NCBI RefSeq assembly: GCF_900103585.1
Contig: NZ_FNHV01000001.1
Span: 79,326-143,325 of the forward strand
Direction: 5' to 3'
From: Streptomyces sp. cf386
GTDB lineage: Bacteria > Actinomycetota > Actinomycetes > Streptomycetales > Streptomycetaceae
Length of the DNA: 64,000 bases
Shown: one piece after another, positions 16,955 to 24,956 of the stretch
Position numbering within the stretch: the first letter of the stretch is position 1
Layout: each line of letters begins with the position of its first letter
Program-made: the position numbers and the translations under genes
The notes under the pieces: generated by a model
The model's database searches: none
Told to the model about the DNA's origin: nothing
The model's input: the letters and a program-made list of their open reading frames with translations, nothing else

Positions 16955-17140
16955 TCAGCCCTTCTTGGGGCGGGGGGTCGGCGGGGACAGCAGCAGCTTG
17001 GTGTCTGCGGAGAGCAGCGCCAGGGCGGCGCACTCCCGGCTGTCGCGGTAGACACCGTCGGGTTCAGCGGGGTCGAGTGCCGCTTCGAGGTCGGTCCGGA
17101 CGTCGGTGATCTCTTCGATCGCCTTGCCAATGGACGGCAT
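16955..17140 (-). CDS. small 61-aa protein, first gene of the operon
   Basis: The start at 17140 is chosen because AGAGGAG is 8 nt upstream; the longer reading from 17179 lacks a ribosome site. The peptide begins MPSIGKAIEEITDVRTDLE, is acidic and helical to about residue 40, contains one Cys (37) and ends in a Pro/Lys tail SPPTPRPKKG. It could be a small accessory subunit or a peptide substrate of the downstream enzymes. The lack of a Ser/Thr/Cys-rich core argues against a typical lanthipeptide. First position behind a palindromic site suits either idea. Confidence 0.5.
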   Translation of the reverse strand: MPSIGKAIEEITDVRTDLEAALDPAEPDGVYRDSRECAALALLSADTKLLLSPPTPRPKKG

Positions 17141-17184
17141 ATCACCATCTCCTCTGGGGTCAGCCTTAGCCTCCAACACCTAGG

Positions 17185-17200
17185 TGACCATACGGTCACA
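17185..17200. promoter_or_regulatory. 16-bp palindrome upstream of the five-gene operon
   Basis: GTGACCATACGGTCAC has perfect 6-bp arms around ATAC. It lies 45-60 bp upstream of the ATG at 17140, where a promoter would be expected. The form fits a dimeric TetR- or GntR-type regulator, but no such gene adjoins the operon. Confidence 0.5.
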
Positions 17201-17355
17201 AAGCGCGCATCTTTTCCCAGAAGCCACATAGGCAACTTCTTCAACATGCCGCCGCGTCCCGCGTACGGACAGAGCGAACACCCTTGCCCCCGCGGCCAGT
17301 TGAGCCTCGACGGCACCCGACCACATCGGTGAGACCCAGTTCACACACGGCGTCC

Positions 17356-17382
17356 TGTCACAGCCGGCGGGGTGCCCCGGTC
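17356..17382 (+). promoter_or_regulatory. ECF41-type promoter of the AhpD operon
   Basis: TGTCACA (17356-17362), 16 bp, then GGTC (17379-17382). The motif and spacing match the other seven sites in this window and the known ECF41 promoter pattern (TGTCACA, then CGTC). The GTG start follows 38 bp later. Confidence 0.8.
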
Positions 17383-17419
17383 AGTAGTGCGTATCCCGCT
17401 ACTCGGCAAGGAGAACACC

Positions 17420-17893
17420 GTGGAACCGCGTCTCGACTACTTCGGCAACCCCCTCGCGGGAAAGGTGCTGCGGCACATCAACTCGGCCAGCAAGCTGCTT
17501 TCGGACTCGACACTGCCGGCCACCGTCCAGGAGCTGGTGAAGATCCGCGCCAGCCAGATCAACGGCTGCGGCTTCTGCACGGACATGCACACCAAGGACG
17601 CCGTCCACGCCGGTGAGACCCCGCAGCGTCTCCATCTGGTCGCGGCCTGGCGGGAGGCCAAGGTCTTCACCGAGGCCGAGCGCGCCGCCCTGGAACTGGC
17701 GGAACAGGGCACCCGCATCGCCGACGCCGCCGGTGGTGTCACCGACGAGGCCTGGACCAACGCCACCAAGTACTTCGACGAGGACCAGTTGGTGGCCCTG
17801 ATGTCCCTCCTCGCCGTCATCAACGCCTACAACAGGATCAACGTCATCAACCAGCAGCCCGCCGGGGACTACCAGCCCGGCCAGTTCGGCTGA
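17420..17893 (+). CDS. AhpD-like carboxymuconolactone decarboxylase family protein
   Basis: The 157-aa protein has the AhpD/CMD signature CGFCTDMH (Cys-x-x-Cys plus His), which in AhpD-type proteins forms the redox or peroxidase site. The length is normal for single-domain members. The GTG at 17420 is preferred over an in-frame ATG at 17372 because AAGGAG lies 7 nt upstream and the promoter's -10 box lies at 17379. CMD-family proteins are the classic partners of ECF41 sigma factors, and the ECF41-type promoter in front fits. The patatin gene follows after 26 bp. Confidence 0.85.
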   Translation: MEPRLDYFGNPLAGKVLRHINSASKLLSDSTLPATVQELVKIRASQINGCGFCTDMHTKDAVHAGETPQRLHLVAAWREAKVFTEAERAALELAEQGTRIADAAGGVTDEAWTNATKYFDEDQLVALMSLLAVINAYNRINVINQQPAGDYQPGQFG

Positions 17894-17919
17894 CCGCACC
17901 GGCACGAGAGAGGTGGATC

Positions 17920-18885
17920 ATGACGGGAGCCAAGGGGACACGTCGCCTTTCGCCGGTCCCGTCGGCCGCGGACCCGGCGGCGGGATTGCGTGCGCTCCCC
18001 CGTCCCGTCGCTGTCGTGGTGGGCGCCGGTGGTGTGCTCGGAGCGGCGCACGTCGGGGTCGGATACGCGCTGGAGCAGCGCAGATTCACGCCGGACATGA
18101 TCATCGGAACCTCCGTGGGTGCCCTCAACGGGGCCATCGCGGCCGCCCATCCCGACCGGGCCGCGCCGTGGCTGGACCATGTGTGGACCCAGCTGCGTCG
18201 CCGTGAGGTGTATCCGCTCGGCTACCTGTCCTCGCGGGCCAGTGTCTTCACCGATCGCGGGCTGCGCCGACTGATCGCCCGGGCCGGGCTGCCGTCCCGG
18301 ATCGAGCAGTTGGCGGTCCCGTTCACGGCGGTGGCCATGGACCTGGGCACCGGTGCTCCGGCCCTGCTCGACAGCGGGGACCTGGAGTCCGCGCTGCTGG
18401 CCAGCGCGGCCATCCCCGGCATGCTGCCTCCGGTGGACCGGGAGGGCCGGACGCTCGTCGACGGCGGGGTGATCGCCTATGTGCCGGTCCTGGCGGCTCT
18501 GCAGGCCGGGGCGGCCAGCGTGGTCGTGGTGTCGACCGGGCCGGAGAGCTCACCGCCGGGCCCGGTCAGTCCGCGCCGCCGGGCCAGTGCGATCGCCGCC
18601 CGGGCCGGAATGCTCCTGTTGCGCCATCAGATCGAGCGTGATCTGCACGAGGTGTCCCGGCACGTCCCGACCGTCGTGCTCCCCACCGGTATCGAGGCCT
18701 GGCCCGCCCCGTGGGACTTCGGCCATTCCCAGCGACTGATCAGCACCGCGTCCCGCACGGCGGGGCGCTTCCTCGACGAGCTGCGCATCGACGGGCCGGG
18801 CCTGTACCGGGTCGACGGCCCTTCGGCATCGCCCGCCGATCCAGGCGGGGCATCGATTTCTTCCGTAGTGGAGGCCGGCCTGTGA
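17920..18885 (+). CDS. patatin-like phospholipase
   Basis: The 321-aa protein shows the patatin plan: a glycine-rich oxyanion segment VVGAGGVLGAAHVGVG near 40, the nucleophile elbow GTSVG (Ser about 69), and the DGG motif with the catalytic Asp (LVDGGVIAYVP). Such enzymes remove acyl chains from phospholipids or other lipids. No signal peptide is seen. GAGAGGTGG precedes the start. It is coupled to the glycosyltransferase by a GTGA overlap, so lipid and sugar chemistry are linked here. Confidence 0.85.
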   Translation: MTGAKGTRRLSPVPSAADPAAGLRALPRPVAVVVGAGGVLGAAHVGVGYALEQRRFTPDMIIGTSVGALNGAIAAAHPDRAAPWLDHVWTQLRRREVYPLGYLSSRASVFTDRGLRRLIARAGLPSRIEQLAVPFTAVAMDLGTGAPALLDSGDLESALLASAAIPGMLPPVDREGRTLVDGGVIAYVPVLAALQAGAASVVVVSTGPESSPPGPVSPRRRASAIAARAGMLLLRHQIERDLHEVSRHVPTVVLPTGIEAWPAPWDFGHSQRLISTASRTAGRFLDELRIDGPGLYRVDGPSASPADPGGASISSVVEAGL

Positions 18886-20105
18886 GTACCATCGCGTTCC
18901 TCAACATCGGCATGCACGGGCACATCAACCCCACGCTGCCGGTGGTGACCGAGCTGGTCCGGCGCGGCCACACCGTCACCTACCACACCTCGCCCGCGTT
19001 CCGTGCGGAGATCGAGGCCACCGGCGCGAGGGTGTATCTCTACCCCGGGGGCGAACAGCCGCTCCCCGATCCGCCGACGCCGGTCACGATGGTGGAGTCG
19101 CTCGCGCGGACCACCCTGCGCCTGCTGCCCGCCGTGCTCGACGACCTGCGCCGCGACCGGCCCGATCTGATCGTCCACGACAGCTCCTGTCTGTGGGGCG
19201 CGGTCGCCGCCCGCGAGCTGGGTGTGCCGGCCGTCTCGTCGTTCACCACGTTCGCCTTCAACCGGCATGTCCCCAGCCCCACCAGTGCCTCGTGGGACCT
19301 GTTGGCCATGGCACGGAAGCAGCCCCGCAACGTCCGGGGCTACCTGCGGGCCCGCGGGGAGTTGCACCGCCGCTTCGACGCGCGCGGGATACCCGTGCTC
19401 GACCTGCTGAACATCCGCCAGCCGCTCAATCTGGTGTACACCTCGCGCACGTTCCAGCCCGCCGCCGAGCACTTCGACGAGTCGTACCGTTTCGTCGGCC
19501 CGAGCATCGGCGCCCGCCCGGCCGACCCGTCGTTCGAGGCCGATCGGCTCCAGGGCCCGGTGCTCTACGCCTCGCTCGGCACGGTGTTCAACGCCGACCC
19601 GCAGGTGCTGCGGACGTTCGCGACCGCGCTCGCCCCGCTGGGCGGCACCGTGGTCGTCTCCACCGGGCAGACCGAGCCGGACGCACTGGGTCCGCTGCCG
19701 GCCAACGTGCTCCCGCTGCGTTTCGTGCCTCAGCCGGAGGTGCTGGCCCGCGCGGCGCTCTTCATCACCCATGGCGGAATGAACAGCGTCAACGAGGCCA
19801 TGTACGCCGGGGTCCCGATGCTGGTGGTCCCCCAGGGCGCCGACCAGCCGATGATCGCCCGTCGCGTCGTCGAGCTGGGCGCGGGCCTGTCGATCCGTAC
19901 CGAGGACGTCGCCAAGGGCTCGGTGCGATCCCTGGCCCGACGCCTGCTGCACGAGCCCGGCTTCCGGACCGCCGCGGGCGGCCTCAAGGCCGCCCAGCAC
20001 GACGCGGGTGGATACTCGCGGGCCGCCGACGAACTCGAACGGTACGTGCACGTCGCCGGCTGGGTCCGTCAGCCGGTCCCCGCCGATCCGGCACAGCGGG
20101 GCTGA
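18882..20105 (+). CDS. MGT-type glycosyltransferase (GT1 family)
   Basis: This 407-aa GT-B protein starts at a GTG overlapping the patatin stop. The N-terminal motif GMHGHINPTLPVV and the C-terminal nucleotide-sugar block THGGMNSVNEAM...VPQGADQP are those of macrolide and UDP-glucuronosyl/glucosyl transferases. The acceptor could be a lipid, given the patatin and membrane-protein neighbours, or a small molecule. galU nearby could make UDP-glucose for it. An upstream in-frame ATG lies inside the patatin gene and lacks a ribosome site. Confidence 0.8.
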   Translation: MSTIAFLNIGMHGHINPTLPVVTELVRRGHTVTYHTSPAFRAEIEATGARVYLYPGGEQPLPDPPTPVTMVESLARTTLRLLPAVLDDLRRDRPDLIVHDSSCLWGAVAARELGVPAVSSFTTFAFNRHVPSPTSASWDLLAMARKQPRNVRGYLRARGELHRRFDARGIPVLDLLNIRQPLNLVYTSRTFQPAAEHFDESYRFVGPSIGARPADPSFEADRLQGPVLYASLGTVFNADPQVLRTFATALAPLGGTVVVSTGQTEPDALGPLPANVLPLRFVPQPEVLARAALFITHGGMNSVNEAMYAGVPMLVVPQGADQPMIARRVVELGAGLSIRTEDVAKGSVRSLARRLLHEPGFRTAAGGLKAAQHDAGGYSRAADELERYVHVAGWVRQPVPADPAQRG

Positions 20106-20108
20106 GCG

Positions 20109-20591
20109 ATGTCCGTCGTCGTCCTGCTGCTGTTCGCCGGGCTGTCGGAGGCCGCCGGCCGGATCCTGCCGCTGCTGGCCCGTCGGCCCGGCATGCCGCG
20201 CACTCTGGTGGCCGGGTCGCTGCTGACCGCCGGTCTCGTCGAGGCCGCCGTGTTCGCGCTGTGGCCGCTGACCGCGTGGACCCTGTCCGAGCTGGTGGTG
20301 TCCTCACCGCCACCGGGCGACGGGCTGGAGTGGACGGCGGGCCTGGTCGCGCCGCTGCTGCTCTCCGCCGTCCTCGCGTTCCCGTTGCTCGGGCCGCTGC
20401 TCCACCTGCTGCTCTTCGTGGGGGTCGGGGCCGGTCTGGCAGGCCCGCTCGCCGAGGCGTCCGGGCTCGGCTGGTGGGGCGCCGCGGGCTGCGTGGCCGT
20501 CGCCGGGACCGGACTCGGTGTCGCTGTGGAGGCCGTTCGGCGTCTGGTCGTCAGGATCAGTGCGCCCCGGACGACGGAGCCGATCTCATGA
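20109..20591 (+). CDS. small integral membrane protein
   Basis: The 160-aa protein has four or five hydrophobic segments (about 1-20, 30-55, 72-95, 97-115, 120-140) and no recognisable domain. It lies 3 bp after the glycosyltransferase gene and overlaps the next gene by ATGA. It is likely a membrane partner of the lipid or glycan operon. The family is not recognised. Confidence 0.6.
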   Translation: MSVVVLLLFAGLSEAAGRILPLLARRPGMPRTLVAGSLLTAGLVEAAVFALWPLTAWTLSELVVSSPPPGDGLEWTAGLVAPLLLSAVLAFPLLGPLLHLLLFVGVGAGLAGPLAEASGLGWWGAAGCVAVAGTGLGVAVEAVRRLVVRISAPRTTEPIS

Positions 20592-21526
20592 ACGACTTCC
20601 TTCTCTGGGCCTGTGTGGTCGGACCGGTCCTGCTCGCCGAAGGCCTGCTGGCCCGCTACGAGGTGCTGTCCTACAGCGCCGGTTTCCGGGCCCCCACCAC
20701 CGATCTCCCCGAGGGCGTGCCCTACGCCCGGGGTGCGACCGCGGACACGCCTCCGGACGCCTACCTGGTCTACCTGGACGGCATCGGCAAACGCCGCTTC
20801 CGGGACACCCGGGACGGCGGCCAGCTGGTCAAGGCCGTGCTCGCCGGGGCGCCGGAACTGCGGGTGCTGGGGCAGGTGCAGCCCTACTCGCCGCTGGCCG
20901 ACCCGCTGGCCGACCGGCCGGTGTGGAAGTGGCTGCGCCACCACATCGGGCTGCTGCTCTTCCTGCACAACGTCATGCAGATCTTCGTCGCCGCCGACCA
21001 CCGGTACCGCCCCCTGTACAACCGGGCCGTCGGCTCCCAGATCGCCACGCAGCTGCAGCTCGCCGGTTACCGGCCCGACAGCGGTGTCCCGGTGGTGCTG
21101 CTCAGCTACAGCGGCGGTGCGCAGGTCGCCACCGGGGCGGTCGACCAACTGCACACCCGGCTTCGCTGCCCGCTCATGGTGATCACGCTCGGCGGGTTCC
21201 ACAACGGCGCCAACGACCTCACCCATGCCGAGCACGTGCATCAGCTGACCAGCGCGTACGACCGTATCGAGCGGGTCGGCACCTGGATCTTCCCGCAGCG
21301 CTGGCGTCTGTTCCGCAGGAGTGGTTGGAACCGCGCCCGGCGCGCCGGGAAGGTCACCGTGCATCGGCTCGATCCGGCCACCCACCTCGGTCCACGCAGC
21401 TACATCAGCCGGGAGCAACGGCTGCCCGACGGCCGCAGCTACCTCGATCGCACGACCGACACCGTGATCACCCTGATCCGCGCCGGGCACGGAGCGACCG
21501 CGGCCACCGACAACCCGGCGCGATGA
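20588..21526 (+). CDS. membrane-anchored alpha/beta-hydrolase-like protein
   Basis: The 312-aa protein has an N-terminal hydrophobic anchor (residues 3-20) and a soluble domain with LLSYSGGAQVATGA, a nucleophile-elbow-like G/S-x-S-x-G pattern, followed by a beta strand MVITLGG. This suggests a lipase- or esterase-type fold facing the membrane. It is the last gene of the AhpD-patatin-glycosyltransferase operon and ends 12 bp from the convergent galU. Catalytic Asp and His are not certain, so the hydrolase call is moderate. Confidence 0.55.
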   Translation: MNDFLLWACVVGPVLLAEGLLARYEVLSYSAGFRAPTTDLPEGVPYARGATADTPPDAYLVYLDGIGKRRFRDTRDGGQLVKAVLAGAPELRVLGQVQPYSPLADPLADRPVWKWLRHHIGLLLFLHNVMQIFVAADHRYRPLYNRAVGSQIATQLQLAGYRPDSGVPVVLLSYSGGAQVATGAVDQLHTRLRCPLMVITLGGFHNGANDLTHAEHVHQLTSAYDRIERVGTWIFPQRWRLFRRSGWNRARRAGKVTVHRLDPATHLGPRSYISREQRLPDGRSYLDRTTDTVITLIRAGHGATAATDNPAR

Positions 21527-21538
21527 GGCAACACTGCG

Positions 21539-22450
21539 CTATGAGGCCGGGGCCCCGTCGTCGTCCAACCCGGCGACCAGGCCACGCAGGAGGGGGCCGT
21601 ACTCCGGGTGGGCCAGGGCGGACGCCATCTGGGCGACCAGGTAGTCGGCCGGGTTGCCGGTGTCGTACCAGCGGCCCTTGATGACCTGGCCGTACACCGC
21701 GCGGGTGGCCGCGTAGGCGTTGATGGCGTCGGTCAGGTAGACCTCGCCGGTCCGGTGCTCGTACCAGCGGCGGGTCTGTTCGCGCAGTTCGTCGACGATG
21801 CCGGGGGTGATGACATAGCCGCCGATGGCGGCGTAAGACGACGGGGCGGCCTCGGGCTCGGGCTTCTCGACCAGTCCGGTGATGCGCAGCTGGCCGTCCC
21901 CGAGGTCCTCCTTGACGATGGGCACGCCGTAGCGCTGGGACTCGGTGGGGTCCATCGGCAGGAGGGCCAGCACCGGGCAGCCGGTCTGCTCGTAGGCCCG
22001 GATCAGCTGCTGGGCGCGGGGGACCTCGGCGACGAACACGTCGTCGGGCCAGAGCACCAGCACGGGCTCGTCGCCGAAGGAGCGGGCGGCGTTCAGCACC
22101 GGCGTGCCGTTGCCGTACGGGCCGTACTGGTCGAGGTAGGTGATGTGGCCCTGGCGGGCCAGCTCCGCGACCTCCTCCACGGCGTCGGCGTAGGCCGTCT
22201 TGCCGTCGCCCCGGAGTTGCTCGACGAGGGCGGGGTTGGGGCGGAAGTGGTCCTGGATGAGGCTCTTGCCGCCGGAGACCACGATGGTGATGTCGGTGAT
22301 GCCTGAGTCCACCAGCTCGCGCACGGTGTGCTCGATGACCGGCTTGTCGCCGACCGGGAGCATCTCCTTCGGTGTCGCCTTCGTCAGGGGCAGCAGACGG
22401 GAGCCGAGTCCGGCGGCGGGGATCACAGCCCTGCGAATCGTCGGGGACAT
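21539..22450 (-). CDS. galU: UTP-glucose-1-phosphate uridylyltransferase
   Basis: The 303-aa nucleotidyltransferase makes UDP-glucose from UTP and glucose-1-phosphate. It has the GalU signature AVIPAAGLGSRLLPLTKATPKEM at the N-terminus, the substrate motifs VVSGGKSLIQDHF and VEKPEPEAAPS, and GRWYDTGNPADYL near the C-terminus. The ATG at 22450 with a GAGAGA ribosome site is chosen over 22492. UDP-glucose serves cell-wall glycans, trehalose and glycosyltransferases, including the GT1 enzyme encoded head-on to it. Confidence 0.9.
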   Translation of the reverse strand: MSPTIRRAVIPAAGLGSRLLPLTKATPKEMLPVGDKPVIEHTVRELVDSGITDITIVVSGGKSLIQDHFRPNPALVEQLRGDGKTAYADAVEEVAELARQGHITYLDQYGPYGNGTPVLNAARSFGDEPVLVLWPDDVFVAEVPRAQQLIRAYEQTGCPVLALLPMDPTESQRYGVPIVKEDLGDGQLRITGLVEKPEPEAAPSSYAAIGGYVITPGIVDELREQTRRWYEHRTGEVYLTDAINAYAATRAVYGQVIKGRWYDTGNPADYLVAQMASALAHPEYGPLLRGLVAGLDDDGAPAS

Positions 22451-22527
22451 CGCATCTCTCTCGGTCGATCGGCGCACCGTACCGGGAGGCACGGCACAGG
22501 GTCGACGCTACCAACGCGGTCCACAGG

Positions 22528-22968
22528 TCAGTTCGCGGGGCGTGGAGCGCGCAGATGGGTCCGACGGCCCAGTTCCTCCTCGTCGACCAGCGTGAGCATC
22601 GGCCGGCCCGGCGCACACAGCATGGTGACGAGGAACCGGCACGGCACGTCGGTTCGGGCGTTGCCGTCCTGGTAGTGGATCACGTCCCCGCCCGGCTCCC
22701 AGAACGTCTCGCCGGCCTTGACGACACGTTCCGGCTCACCCTCCAGCTCGAACAGCAGCTCGCCCTCGATGACGTATCCGAAGGCCGGCCCCGAGTGCCG
22801 GTGCGGAGGGTTGCCGGGGTCACCGGGCGGCCACTCGACCAGGATGGTCATGCTCGATGCGCCTTCGGGGATCTGGGGCGGTACGACGTCCTGCAGCATC
22901 GTCACCGCGTCCATTCCGATGGAACGCCGCTCGTCGTTGCCCACGTCCGCTGAGTCCTTGGTAGACAC
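22528..22968 (-). CDS. cupin-domain protein
   Basis: The 146-aa single-domain cupin has the metal motif PPHRHSGPAFGYVIEGE (two His and Glu) and the second motif around FWEPGGDVIHYQDG. The GTG at 22968 is preferred because CGGAGG is 8 nt upstream and the divergent ECF41-type promoter lies at 23015-23041; the longer reading from 23058 would include that promoter. Cupins are frequent ECF41 partners. The likely role is oxidation, isomerisation or sensing of a small molecule under stress. Confidence 0.8.
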   Translation of the reverse strand: MSTKDSADVGNDERRSIGMDAVTMLQDVVPPQIPEGASSMTILVEWPPGDPGNPPHRHSGPAFGYVIEGELLFELEGEPERVVKAGETFWEPGGDVIHYQDGNARTDVPCRFLVTMLCAPGRPMLTLVDEEELGRRTHLRAPRPAN

Positions 22969-23014
22969 GATGTGCACCTCCGTAGTGGTCCCGGTAGGGG
23001 TTGCGCTCTCTGAA

Positions 23015-23041
23015 GACCGGGCACGGGCGGTATGTGTGACA
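23015..23041 (-). promoter_or_regulatory. ECF41-type promoter of the cupin gene
   Basis: On the minus strand TGTCACA (23041-23035), 16 bp, then GGTC (23018-23015). Its -35 box forms a palindrome with that of the divergent promoter, TGTGACAGGGTCTGTCACA at 23035-23053. Confidence 0.8.
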
Positions 23042-23046
23042 GGGTC

Positions 23047-23073
23047 TGTCACAGACAAGCCACCTGACCGGTC
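23047..23073 (+). promoter_or_regulatory. ECF41-type promoter of the methyltransferase gene
   Basis: TGTCACA (23047-23053), 16 bp, then GGTC (23070-23073), 21 bp before the ATG at 23094. The leader would be very short. Confidence 0.8.
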
Positions 23074-23093
23074 TTGCTATATATGCTCCCTTT

Positions 23094-23852
23094 ATGGCAG
23101 ATGTGTCCGTTGATCCTCCCAGCCGGGAGTCGCCGGACGCCTACGCGATCAGTGCCGAGTTCTACGACATCCTGCAGGCGGACCGGGACAGGGCACGCGT
23201 ACGCCGGTTCTACGGCCGCGATGTCCGCGTCGCCCGTCGGGGTGTGCTGGACGTCGGCGCCGGCACCGGGCGGGTCACGCTCATGAGTCTCGCGGACTCG
23301 CGGGTTCCCGTGCATGCCGTCGAGCCCACGCGCGCCATGCGGTCCCTGCTGATGACACGCCTGGCAGCCCTGCCCGTGGACGTGCGGATGCGGGTGACCG
23401 TGCACCCCGGCGGACTAGCCGAGGCCGCCCTGCGAGAGGTGGCCGACGTGGGCATATGCCACAACACGATCGCCTGTCTTCACCCGGCCGCACGCCGGGC
23501 CCTGTGGCCGGCCGTCGCCGACGCGCTCGTCGCCGGAGGGGTGTTTCTTGTCCAGCTCCCGCCCGACCGTCTTCCCCCGCACGAGGCCACGCATGTGCTT
23601 CCGGCCCAGCAGGTCGGCGGGCACGAGTACGGCGGGCGCATGGTGATGTCGGCCGACGCGGACCGGATCCGGACACGGTTCGACTACTGGGTGCGGGGCG
23701 AGTGCGGGGTGCTGCGCGAGTACACCGAGACCTTCTGGATGTGGCCGGCCTCCCGTGCCGAGGTGATCGGGGAACTGGCGGGTTCCGGGTTCGTCCCACT
23801 CCCCGAACGGGCCGATCCCGCCGTGCTGGCCGTAGGGCTCGGGCGGCGCTGA
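23094..23852 (+). CDS. class I SAM-dependent methyltransferase
   Basis: The 252-aa protein has a Rossmann SAM-binding motif I VLDVGAGTGRVTL near residue 50, an acidic motif II (HAVEPTRAM) and the post-II strand DVGICHNTIACLHP. The family acts on small molecules, and the substrate cannot be read from sequence. The start at 23094 has little Shine-Dalgarno and sits just behind an ECF41-type promoter, so the transcript may have only about 14 nt of leader. It is 83 bp upstream of the first sigma factor gene. Confidence 0.8.
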   Translation: MADVSVDPPSRESPDAYAISAEFYDILQADRDRARVRRFYGRDVRVARRGVLDVGAGTGRVTLMSLADSRVPVHAVEPTRAMRSLLMTRLAALPVDVRMRVTVHPGGLAEAALREVADVGICHNTIACLHPAARRALWPAVADALVAGGVFLVQLPPDRLPPHEATHVLPAQQVGGHEYGGRMVMSADADRIRTRFDYWVRGECGVLREYTETFWMWPASRAEVIGELAGSGFVPLPERADPAVLAVGLGRR

Positions 23853-23935
23853 CGGGGGCCCCGCGAAGGCCGATCCCGGCCGCGCACCCTGCCGCACCCG
23901 CTTGTAGCCTGGTCGTCCAGGACTGGAGGACACAC

Positions 23936-24832
23936 ATGCGCGCCGAGGACGACGCCGACTCCCTCGACGAGGCGACCAGGCAGTTCATGGCAGCGCGCCC
24001 CCAGCTCTTCGGCATCGCCTACCGCGTGCTCGGCAGCGCGGTGGAGGCCGAGGACATCGTCCAGGAGGCGTGGTTGCGGTGGCAGGGGACCGACCGCACC
24101 GAGATCCGGGAGCCGACGGCGTTCCTGGCGACCGTCACCACCCGGCTCGCGATCAACCTCGCCCAGTCGGCCAGGATGCGGCGTGAGTCGTACGTCGGAC
24201 CGTGGCTTCCGGAGCCGGTCGACACCCGTGCGGATCCGCAGCTGGGCGCGGAACGCGCCGAGGCCCTCGACATGGCGGTGCTGCTCCTCCTGGAGAAGCT
24301 CAACCCCGTGGAGCGTGCCGCCTACGTGCTGCGGGAGGCCTTCGACTACCCGTACAAGCGGATCGCGGACATGCTGGAGACGAGCGAGGCCAATACGCGT
24401 CAGCTCGTCACCCGCGCCAGGAAACACCTGGCCGCGGAGCGTACGGCGCCGGTCAGCTCCACCGCTCACCGGCGCCTGCTGGAGGTGTTCCTCGACGCGG
24501 CCCGGACCGGCAGCCTGTCGGAGCTGGAGCAGATCCTCACCGCGGACGTCGTCAGCTACTCCGACGGCGGAGGGATACGCGGCGCCTCCAAGATCCCGGT
24601 CGTCGGGCGTCTTCGCGTGTCCAAGTACCTGGCCGCCTTCGCCCCACGCTTCTGGCCTCCGACGGAGGTCCGCTGGGTCGAGGCCAACGGCAGGCCGGCC
24701 GCCCTCGTCTCCGTCGACGGGAACGCGGTGGCGCTGCTCTGCGCCGATGTGTCGGAACGGGGCATCGAGCAGATCATGTGGGTCATGAACCCGGCCAAGC
24801 TGGCTCCCTACGTGGCCTCGCTGACCGATTGA
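23936..24832 (+). CDS. ECF41-type RNA polymerase sigma factor (SigJ-like)
   Basis: The 298-aa protein has sigma region 2 (RLFGIAYRVLGS-like start, EAEDIVQEAWLRW), region 4 (REAFDYPYKRIADML...NTRQLVTRARKHL) and a C-terminal SnoaL/NTF2-like extension. ECF41 hallmarks are present: YVGPWLPEP in the linker, SDGGGIRG in the extension and the terminal NPAKL. In this family the extension replaces an anti-sigma factor. GGAGG is 7 nt before the ATG. No TGTCACA box lies upstream, unlike the other two sigma genes, so it may be the constitutive or first responder of the set. Confidence 0.85.
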   Translation: MRAEDDADSLDEATRQFMAARPQLFGIAYRVLGSAVEAEDIVQEAWLRWQGTDRTEIREPTAFLATVTTRLAINLAQSARMRRESYVGPWLPEPVDTRADPQLGAERAEALDMAVLLLLEKLNPVERAAYVLREAFDYPYKRIADMLETSEANTRQLVTRARKHLAAERTAPVSSTAHRRLLEVFLDAARTGSLSELEQILTADVVSYSDGGGIRGASKIPVVGRLRVSKYLAAFAPRFWPPTEVRWVEANGRPAALVSVDGNAVALLCADVSERGIEQIMWVMNPAKLAPYVASLTD

Positions 24833-24883
24833 GACGTGCCTCGTGCCGAGGCCGCGCCCGGCTGCCCGGCCCCAACAGGCGGC

Positions 24884-24910
24884 TGTCACAAGGTGGATGA
24901 CTTGTCGGTC
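24884..24910 (+). promoter_or_regulatory. ECF41-type promoter of the OsmC gene
   Basis: TGTCACA (24884-24890), 16 bp, then GGTC (24907-24910), 47 bp before the ATG at 24957. Confidence 0.8.
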
Positions 24911-24956
24911 AACCAGCTGTCCCGGACCTGGGATTCCTCTACGCGGGAGGCACCCG

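Noticed and set aside
16955..17140. Lanthipeptide precursor
   Set aside because: The C-terminal part lacks a Ser/Thr/Cys core, and no lanthionine synthetase is near.
23890..23914. Possible ECF41 promoter before the first sigma gene
   Set aside because: TGCCGCA and GGTC are present but the -35 has two mismatches and the spacing is 14 bp.
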